Shown piece by piece: positions 58,581 through 64,000 of a stretch of 64,000 bases of DNA. The position numbers and the translations under genes are program-made. Source of the stretch: Clostridiales bacterium (lineage in GTDB: Bacteria > Bacillota_A > Clostridia > Oscillospirales > Oscillospiraceae); the NCBI GenBank assembly GCA_004553625.1, contig SFKX01000004.1, positions 1 to 64,000 of the forward strand, in the 5' to 3' direction. The notes below the pieces were generated by a model, which made no database searches, was not told the DNA's origin, and saw only the letters and a list, made by a program, of their open reading frames with translations. How positions within the stretch are numbered: position 1 is the first letter of the stretch; every line of letters begins with the position of its first letter.

Positions 58581-59837
58581 ATGAGTGAACGCAAATTCCT
58601 CATCCCGTCGTATGGTCCCTTTGCCGGCATGCGTGTCATCACCTCCGGCTCGCTGATCGCCATGCCCTTTGCCGCTGCGATGCTTTCGGACTTCGGCGCC
58701 GAGATCATCCACATAGAGCGTCCCGGCGTGGGCGACACTCTGCGTATGCTGGGCCCCTTCGCGGAAGCCAACGGCAAGAAGGTCGGCACCGCCTGGGCGC
58801 AGAACGCCCGCAATAAGCTGAGCCTCTCTCTGGAGCTGAACCTGAAGTATCCGGAGGTCAAGGAGCTGTTCTACGGCCTGCTGAAGGAAGCCGATATCTT
58901 CATGGAGAACATGGTCTGGCTGGACAAGCTGGGCATCCATGACGAGGACCTGCTCGCCGTCAACCCGAAGCTGGTCATAGTCCACATCAGCGGCCTGGGC
59001 AACGCGAAGTTCGGCGGCATCCCGAGCGTCTGCAACCGCGCCTCTTACGACATGATCGGCCAGGCCTTCTCCGGCTGGCTGTACCTGCAGGGCTATAAGG
59101 ACCGCGACCCCGTCGTCGCCAAGCCCTATATGAACGACTATGTCTCCGCGTTTGCGGCGCTGTTCGGCACTCTTGCGGCCTATGTCCACGCGCAAAAGAC
59201 CGGCCAGGGCCAGGTCGTCGATATCGCACAGTTCGAGGCGATGGCGCAGTACATGTGCGGCACCTACACGAGCTATACGATGTCCGGCGTCGTGACGGAG
59301 CGCTCCGGCAATGCGTCCCCGGCCTTCCAGCCCTACGACCTGTTCAAGAGCAAGGACGGCGCTCTGGTGGCGCTGGGCGCCTTCGGCCCCGGCGTGTACA
59401 AGAGGGCGATCCAGGCCTTCGGCTTCGACCTTGACTACTATAACTACAAGGATTGCTCCTCCGGCCCCGAGGCCGTCGTGAGCGAAAAGGGCAAGGAGCT
59501 CGGCGCCAAGATAGTCGATTGGTGCGCGAGCCACACCGCGGAAGAGATCGAGAGCATCATGGAAGCCGCAAAGGTCCCCTGCTCCAAGGTCAACAACGCG
59601 AAGGACTGCTTCGAGAACGAGCACTTCAAGTCCCGCGGCGACTGGATCACCTACGAGGACCAGACGGTCGGCGCAGACATCACGGCCTTCGGCATCGCGC
59701 CGAAGATGTCGGAGACCCCGGGCAACGTCTGGCGCGGCGCGCCGAGCCTGGGCCAGGATACGGACGCCGTCCTCAAGACGATCCTCGGCTACGACGACGC
59801 CAAAATCGCAGACCTGCGCGAGAAGAAACTCATCTGA
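58581..59837 (+). CDS. Family III CoA transferase (CaiB/BaiF/FldA-like)
   Basis: The 418-residue enzyme moves CoA between carboxylic acids through an enzyme-linked anhydride. Family landmarks are the N-terminal FAGMRVITSGSLIAMPFAAA with LSDFGAEIIHIERPG, and ENMVWLDKLGIHDEDLLAVNPKLV. The probable catalytic aspartate is in KPYMNDYVSAFAALFG near residue 185. The group includes L-carnitine CoA-transferase and cinnamoyl-CoA:phenyllactate CoA-transferase; the substrate here cannot be fixed. AAAGGAG precedes the ATG. It follows etfA by 34 bases and is probably the last gene of the main transcript, as a terminator comes next. Confidence 0.93.
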   Translation: MSERKFLIPSYGPFAGMRVITSGSLIAMPFAAAMLSDFGAEIIHIERPGVGDTLRMLGPFAEANGKKVGTAWAQNARNKLSLSLELNLKYPEVKELFYGLLKEADIFMENMVWLDKLGIHDEDLLAVNPKLVIVHISGLGNAKFGGIPSVCNRASYDMIGQAFSGWLYLQGYKDRDPVVAKPYMNDYVSAFAALFGTLAAYVHAQKTGQGQVVDIAQFEAMAQYMCGTYTSYTMSGVVTERSGNASPAFQPYDLFKSKDGALVALGAFGPGVYKRAIQAFGFDLDYYNYKDCSSGPEAVVSEKGKELGAKIVDWCASHTAEEIESIMEAAKVPCSKVNNAKDCFENEHFKSRGDWITYEDQTVGADITAFGIAPKMSETPGNVWRGAPSLGQDTDAVLKTILGYDDAKIADLREKKLI

Positions 59838-59848
59838 CGAAACTGAAA

Positions 59849-59876
59849 GGCCGCCCCGCACCGGGGCGGCCATTTT
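59849..59876 (+). terminator. Terminator between the CoA transferase and DUF169 genes
   Basis: GGCCGCCCCG (59849-59858) pairs with CGGGGCGGCC (59862-59871), followed by ATTTTT. Partial read-through into DUF169 is possible, as no clear promoter separates them. Confidence 0.8.
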
Positions 59877-59912
59877 TAAAAAGCGCCGAGACAGGCGGAA
59901 AGGAGCCAGAAC

Positions 59913-60683
59913 ATGAAGAGCAAGGAACTTTTTCTCGCAAACGTCAAAAAGTATATCCGCCCCCAAACTGACCCCGTCGCGATCAAGCTCGTGTTTGGAG
60001 ACGAGCAGCCGCCGGAGGGCATGAAGCGGCCCACGGAAAAATTCGGCTACCCGCTTGCGGCCTGCCAGGGCGTATCGGCCGCGCGCCGGCTTGGTCTGAG
60101 CATGTCCTTTGAGATGGAGGACCACGCCTGCCCGCCGTCGCTGTGCGTGTTCGGCTACCTGCCCAAGGAGCGGCTGCTGAGCGGCCAGGTGACGATGCCC
60201 GGCTACGCCGGCAGCGAGGAGGCCGCAAAGAAGATCGAGGCGGCAAACATCATACTGGAAGCGCCGCCGCGGGCCATCTGGTTCGCGCCCTACGAGACGG
60301 CGCAGTTCGAGCCGGACATCGTCCTGGTCTACGGCAACAGCGCCCAGGCGACTCGCCTCGCCCAGGGCTACGCCTACTATACGGGCGACGGCGTGAAGAG
60401 CTACACCCTGGGCCGCCTGGCCTGCGCCAGCTATGTGAACAAGGTCTACGTCACCCAGGAGCCGACCATCGTCATCCCCGGCGGCGGCGAACGCGCCTTC
60501 GGCACGACGGGCGACGACGAGCTGGTGTTCGCGCTGCCGGTGAAGTTCCTGGAGACAACGGCCCTGGGCATAGAGGCCGTACATAAGGCCGGCTACGCCC
60601 GCTACCCCACCGGCTTTGCCGGCATCACCGCCCAGCCCAAGCTCCCCGGCAAGTATTATAAATACCTCATGCCGAAGGAATAA
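59913..60683 (+). CDS. DUF169 family protein
   Basis: The 256-residue protein belongs to DUF169 (COG2043), a family found in anaerobes and archaea without assigned chemistry. Conserved landmarks are VAIKLVFGDEQPPEG, AACQGVSAARRLG and DHACPPSLCVFGYLP. RAIWFAPYETAQFEPDIVLVYG follows, and then a late LACASYV and IPGGGER. The cysteines in AACQG and ACPPSLC are good candidates for cofactor or metal binding. AAAGGAG precedes the ATG. It follows the enoyl-CoA reduction operon after a terminator, suggesting a linked but separately tuned function. Structured repeat copy 3 begins at the base after its stop. Confidence 0.9.
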   Translation: MKSKELFLANVKKYIRPQTDPVAIKLVFGDEQPPEGMKRPTEKFGYPLAACQGVSAARRLGLSMSFEMEDHACPPSLCVFGYLPKERLLSGQVTMPGYAGSEEAAKKIEAANIILEAPPRAIWFAPYETAQFEPDIVLVYGNSAQATRLAQGYAYYTGDGVKSYTLGRLACASYVNKVYVTQEPTIVIPGGGERAFGTTGDDELVFALPVKFLETTALGIEAVHKAGYARYPTGFAGITAQPKLPGKYYKYLMPKE

Positions 60684-60854
60684 ACTATCTGAGAAGGCGG
60701 AGCCTTCTCAGATAAAGGGGCTTGCGCTGCGCTCTGCGCCTCGCTGCGCTCGACGCTCGCTCCGCGAGCAGTGTTTTTCCCGAGGTACACGCCCCCGGGA
60801 AAAACGGATCGAACTTTATTTCGCGGCCGCGGCCGCGAAACTCTGCGAGGCTTA
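60684..60854 (+). repeat. Dispersed structured repeat, copy 3
   Basis: It begins right after the DUF169 stop, in gene sense. The terminal hairpin is ATCTGAGAAGGC/GCCTTCTCAGAT (60687-60713). The second variable stem is TTTTTCCCG/CGGGAAAAA (60774-60782 with 60796-60804), where copies 1 and 2 have GGC and GCC at the matching places. GCGCTGCGCTCTGCGCCTCG and TTTCGCGGCC/GGCCGCGAAA are conserved. Confidence 0.9.
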
Positions 60855-60864
60855 GATAAACTAA

Positions 60865-60895
60865 GCGGAGAGCCGAATGGCTCTCCGCATAATTT
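60865..60895 (+). terminator. Terminator after repeat copy 3
   Basis: GCGGAGAGCC (60865-60874), loop GAAT, GGCTCTCCGC (60879-60888), then ATAATTTT. It may also serve the convergent membrane-protein gene. Confidence 0.85.
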
Positions 60896-60902
60896 TGCGG
60901 GC

Positions 60903-62093
60903 TTATTTCATGACCTCTTCCCTGTCCTTCTCTTCGACCTCGTCCTCCTTGAGCCAGCGGGATTCTATGCGTTTCTGGCGTTTTTTGAGGGCGATCTGCT
61001 GCTTTGCGCGGACCCTGTCCGCCGCTCGCTCCCAGAGCCTGGGTCCGACCTCCCAGCGCAGGGCGAGCCAGCCGCGCCGGACGAGCCGGACGGCGTTGAA
61101 CACGAGGAGCCCCAGCGGCAGGAGCGCCGTCAGGACGATGGCAAGGAGCAGAAAGGCGAGGTCGTTCTCGACCAGGCGCGCAGCGTTCTCCCAGTACGGC
61201 AGGGCGACGCCGGCGGTCTGCATGGAGCGGGAGCCGAAGTGCCTGAGCGTGCCGAGCGTTGCGGCGAGGCGGAACCTGCCGGAGTTCTGGACGGTCTCGG
61301 CGCCCTGGAAGCTCTCAGTGAGCAGCCCGAGGGTGAAGCCGGAGATGGGCTCGGCGCAGACGAGCTCATAGCAGTCTATGCCGGAGCTGCCGTCGCCGCC
61401 GGTGAGCTGCTGGAGCGCGTCGAAGTGGAGGAAGATGCGGCCCACCTGCTCTCCGAGCGCCTTGGAGCTGGCGCCGTCCTCCTCTAGGGCGACGACTCCG
61501 GCGATGACGAAGGGCTTCCCGCCGATGGTGACGGTTAGTCCGGCGAGGTCATAGCTGCCGAAGAGCTGCCAGGCGAGCTTTTCGTCGAGGATGACCCTGT
61601 CATGCATGAGCTCGTCCTCGGTGAAGTAGCCGCCGGAGCGCAGCTCGAGCGGGTGGAAGCTGAACCACTGTCCGCCGAGCCCGAGGGCGGGGACGGTGGC
61701 GCTGCCCTTATTCCCGGTGACGGCCAGCTCGCCGGAGCCGCTGTACGCGTCGAACCAGAGCGGCGGGGCGCCCTCGGCCGCCTCTAGCGAGACGTCCAGG
61801 AGCTTGCCGTCCATGGCGGAGCGGAAGGTGTAGATGTCGGAGATCCCCTTCTCGGAGCCGAGGGGGAAGAAGGCGCTGGCCTGGGCGAAGCGCTGTTCGG
61901 CCTCGCCCTGGTAGCGCTCAGCGGCCTGCTGGCTGAGCAGTTCGCCCGCCGTGCCGGAATAGGCGAAGCCGAGCGCAGCGCAGGCGATGGCCAGGGCCGC
62001 GGCCACGCAGAGCAGGATGAGCCTGCCGCGGCTCAGCTTTGGCCGCCTCAGCGCGGGCAGGCCGCGCCGGAGCTTGATGCCTGTAAGTTTCAT
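60903..62093 (-). CDS. MacB-like membrane protein with reduced helix number
   Basis: About 396 residues from ATG 62093 include one N-terminal helix (LILLCVAAALAIACAALGFA, about 28-47). A large extracellular part resembles the MacB periplasmic core (GGYFTEDELMHDRVILDEKLA...). One C-terminal helix (LAFLLLAIVLTALLPLGLLVF) precedes a highly charged cytoplasmic tail ending in EEVMK. Usual MacB/FtsX permeases have four helices, so this is a reduced or divergent form. The gene starts just inside the end of the HlyD-type adaptor gene; a TTG at 62102 is an alternative start. No ATPase is next to it in the window; it may lie beyond 64,000. Confidence 0.75.
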   Translation of the reverse strand: MKLTGIKLRRGLPALRRPKLSRGRLILLCVAAALAIACAALGFAYSGTAGELLSQQAAERYQGEAEQRFAQASAFFPLGSEKGISDIYTFRSAMDGKLLDVSLEAAEGAPPLWFDAYSGSGELAVTGNKGSATVPALGLGGQWFSFHPLELRSGGYFTEDELMHDRVILDEKLAWQLFGSYDLAGLTVTIGGKPFVIAGVVALEEDGASSKALGEQVGRIFLHFDALQQLTGGDGSSGIDCYELVCAEPISGFTLGLLTESFQGAETVQNSGRFRLAATLGTLRHFGSRSMQTAGVALPYWENAARLVENDLAFLLLAIVLTALLPLGLLVFNAVRLVRRGWLALRWEVGPRLWERAADRVRAKQQIALKKRQKRIESRWLKEDEVEEKDREEVMK

Positions 62094-62098
62094 AGGCG

Positions 62099-63961
62099 TC
62101 AATCGGGCAGGCGGACGAGCATACCGTCCTCGACGGGCTTCGTCGCCGTGGTGAGGACCATGTCGTAGGCCGAGATTCCGCCGGAGACGGCGGTGTTGAC
62201 GTCGTCCTTGGCGAGGACGGTGACGTCCACGCGCGTTGCGACGAAGCGGTTGCCGAGCGGGCTGCTCTTTGCCACGACCATGAGGACGAAGCTGCCGTTT
62301 GCGTCGGAACGGACGGCGCTGTTGGGGACGATGGTCTCGTAGTTCTGGCTGCGCTGGCCGATGGAGATGGAGGCCTGGGTCCCGCTCTCGACGCTGCTGC
62401 CGGTGACGTCAAAGACAAGGAGCTTGTTGTTGCCGCCCTGGGTGTTCTGGGTGTCGCTGCGGATGCCGACGAGCCGGGCCTGCATATCGGAGCCGCCCCA
62501 GTAGCCGGTGCTGATCTCGGCGGAGTCGCCTATGACGACCTTCTGGGCCTGCTCGTTCGTGACGCTCATAGTGACCTGGTAGCCGCGGTCGGGTACCTCG
62601 ATGGTCATGACGGCGTTGTTGGGGTCCGTGCTGCTGCCGGCGGAGACGTTTATCTCCTTGACGACTCCGTTGACGTCGGAGACGATCTGGCCGCCGGTGA
62701 CGACGCCGTTTTCGTCCTTCTCGCCGCCCTGGAGCTCAGCGATCTGGTCCTTGAGGGACTGGATCTGGGAAGCCATGCGCGAGAGCTCGAGGTTGTCGAG
62801 CTGGGAGGTCTTGAGCAGTCCCTCGAGCGTAGTCTCACAGGTGACGACCTCGTCCTTGGCGGAGTCGTAGGTGGTCTTTTTGGCGGAGAGCTCGTCATAC
62901 TCGGCCTTGAGGTCGTCTACGGCGCGCTGGGCCTCCTTTACCTTTTTGTTGAGCTCGGCGTTCTGGGGCTGGGCCTGTTCCTCGGCCTTTTCGTATGCCT
63001 CGACGGCCTTTACGTATGCGTTATACGCCTCGTTGACGGCGTTGTAGCCCTTGGCGATGTCGCTGAGGTTCTGGCTGGGCAGGTCGCCCACGAGTTTGGA
63101 ATATGTAGAGTCGTCGATATTCACCTGGTCTATGCCGAGGTTGCGCCGCTCGGCGAGGGTGTTCTCGCTGAAATCCACGAAGTAGCCCCGGACGGTGGAC
63201 TCACCCGCCGCGGAGAAGGCTCCGGCGATGGCCTCGGCGTAGGCCTGGGCGTCGCCGTAGTGGGTGCCGTGGCGGACGCCGTCGGCTGCGAGCTGGTCGA
63301 TGAACTTGAGCTCCTTGGAATAGCGGATGGAGTTGGACTCGTAGTCCAGCTTGGCGGCGTCGGCGGCGTCGCGGAGCCCGTCGAGCGTATCTCCTCCGGT
63401 ACCCTCGACGTAGCCGCCGGCCTCTTCGAGCAGGTCGGAGAGGCGCTGGTGCTCATCCACCGCGGCCTCGTAGCGGAGCTTGGCCAGCTCGACCTCCTCT
63501 GCGCTGATGACGTTTGCGTCGCGCTTGGCGATGGCCTCCTGGAGTTTTTCCTGGGCGCGCTTGACCTCGCTGCTGCCTCCGCCCATATTGATGAGCTTCT
63601 GCTGGTAGGAGTACTGGGCCTCCTCGAGCTGGGTCTGGAGGGTTTTGAGCTCCTCGCCCTCGCCGGCGGCGAGCAGGACGAGGACGTCGCCGACCTTGAC
63701 CTCCTGTCCCCTGGTCACGAGGACGGACTGTATCTTGCGGGAGGTGGTGGTTTTGACCTCATAGGTCTCCTTGGCCTCGATAGTGCCGGTCCCTCGGATC
63801 TGGGTCGTGATCGCGCCGGACTGGACGTACTGCACTGCGGCCTCGGGGAGAGAGGCGTTCATGATGGTGTTGGAGAAAAAAGTCAGAACGAGCATGACCG
63901 CCAAAAAGATGATGGCGACGTTCTTGACCCAGCCCCTGTTTTTGACTTTCTGCTCAGTCAT
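62099..63961 (-). CDS. HlyD/MacA-type efflux adaptor protein
   Basis: This membrane-anchored adaptor of 620 residues starts with a helix (VAIIFLAVMLVLTFFSNTIM, about 15-34). A barrel-sandwich half (TRGQEVKVGDVLVLLAAGEG) follows, then long coiled-coil stretches with Gln/Glu/Lys-rich heptads (about 105-200 and 310-420). The second barrel half (SDVNGVVKEINVSAGSSTDP) and beta-barrel domains run to the end. It links a transporter to the cell envelope. GGAGGAAA precedes the ATG. In Gram-positives such adaptors pair with MacB-type ABC transporters, matching the next gene. The bases after 63961 show no complete gene. Confidence 0.9.
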   Translation of the reverse strand: MTEQKVKNRGWVKNVAIIFLAVMLVLTFFSNTIMNASLPEAAVQYVQSGAITTQIRGTGTIEAKETYEVKTTTSRKIQSVLVTRGQEVKVGDVLVLLAAGEGEELKTLQTQLEEAQYSYQQKLINMGGGSSEVKRAQEKLQEAIAKRDANVISAEEVELAKLRYEAAVDEHQRLSDLLEEAGGYVEGTGGDTLDGLRDAADAAKLDYESNSIRYSKELKFIDQLAADGVRHGTHYGDAQAYAEAIAGAFSAAGESTVRGYFVDFSENTLAERRNLGIDQVNIDDSTYSKLVGDLPSQNLSDIAKGYNAVNEAYNAYVKAVEAYEKAEEQAQPQNAELNKKVKEAQRAVDDLKAEYDELSAKKTTYDSAKDEVVTCETTLEGLLKTSQLDNLELSRMASQIQSLKDQIAELQGGEKDENGVVTGGQIVSDVNGVVKEINVSAGSSTDPNNAVMTIEVPDRGYQVTMSVTNEQAQKVVIGDSAEISTGYWGGSDMQARLVGIRSDTQNTQGGNNKLLVFDVTGSSVESGTQASISIGQRSQNYETIVPNSAVRSDANGSFVLMVVAKSSPLGNRFVATRVDVTVLAKDDVNTAVSGGISAYDMVLTTATKPVEDGMLVRLPD

Positions 63962-64000
63962 GTTGCGATTTCCTCCGTCTTTCGTATAGCTTCATGCGGC

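Overview
The window is a high-GC chromosomal segment from an anaerobic, spore-forming member of the Clostridia, most likely an Oscillospirales/Oscillospiraceae-type gut bacterium. The evidence is sigG next to a ylmC/ymxH-type gene, a DacF-like carboxypeptidase, a CIRCE-controlled groESL, a Bce-type two-component/ABC module, an Acd-EtfBA-CoA-transferase operon, frequent GTG/TTG starts with strong GGAGG sites, and no respiratory genes. I found no rRNA or tRNA gene, CRISPR array, insertion sequence or integrase. The DUF6291-like gene is the only piece with a possible phage flavour.

Layout. 1-7 kb (minus strand): rpsB-tsf with a structured leader, cardiolipin synthase, a small P-loop protein, pgi and dacF. 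7-17.5 kb: AI-2E family permease, cysteine desulfurase, mtaB, serC-serA, a P-type ATPase, gluQ and a PAP2-like membrane protein. 17.6-24.3 kb: glyA running into a Bce-type regulator/kinase pair, then an ABC ATPase/permease and an overlooked 34-residue membrane peptide, facing a DUF6291-like gene with a hexamer repeat. 24.4-33.5 kb: cstA with a translationally coupled unknown gene, an RlmL-type methyltransferase with a lipid kinase, groES-groEL, and a large lipoprotein. 33.6-45.8 kb: the UMP pathway as pyrC-K-D-F-E-B-I and, facing it, carA-carB, separated by nitroreductase, ylmC, sigG and ybjQ. 46-55 kb: membrane glycosyltransferase, a leader-RNA-controlled 64-residue protein, gap, a kinase-like ATPase with rqcP, a flavodoxin-like protein, a vWA protein, pfkA and an AraC regulator. 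55.5-60.7 kb: acd-etfB-etfA-CoA transferase, then DUF169. 60.9-64 kb: a MacB-like membrane protein with an HlyD-type adaptor.

How the parts work together. Glycolysis (pgi, pfkA, gap), serine/one-carbon supply (serC, serA, glyA) and complete pyrimidine synthesis from bicarbonate to UMP (carAB, pyrBI, pyrC, pyrDK, pyrE, pyrF) are all here. The AraC-Acd-EtfBA-CaiB block looks like an inducible pathway that reduces an enoyl-CoA as an electron acceptor. The Bce-type module is a probable sensor/detoxifier for cell-envelope antibiotics.

Most unusual signal: three copies of a ~165-170 bp structured repeat (31,245-31,412; 52,780-52,945; 60,684-60,854). Each starts within 0-3 bases of the stop codon of an unrelated gene, always in the same orientation relative to that gene. 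Two of its hairpins show paired, compensatory differences between copies, which argues for selection on folded RNA or single-stranded DNA. I do not recognise it as a named element. Other candidates for new biology are the 109-nt leader before the 64-aa gene, the bce-linked micropeptide, the sigG leader hairpin with a TTG start, and the CstA-coupled unknown protein.
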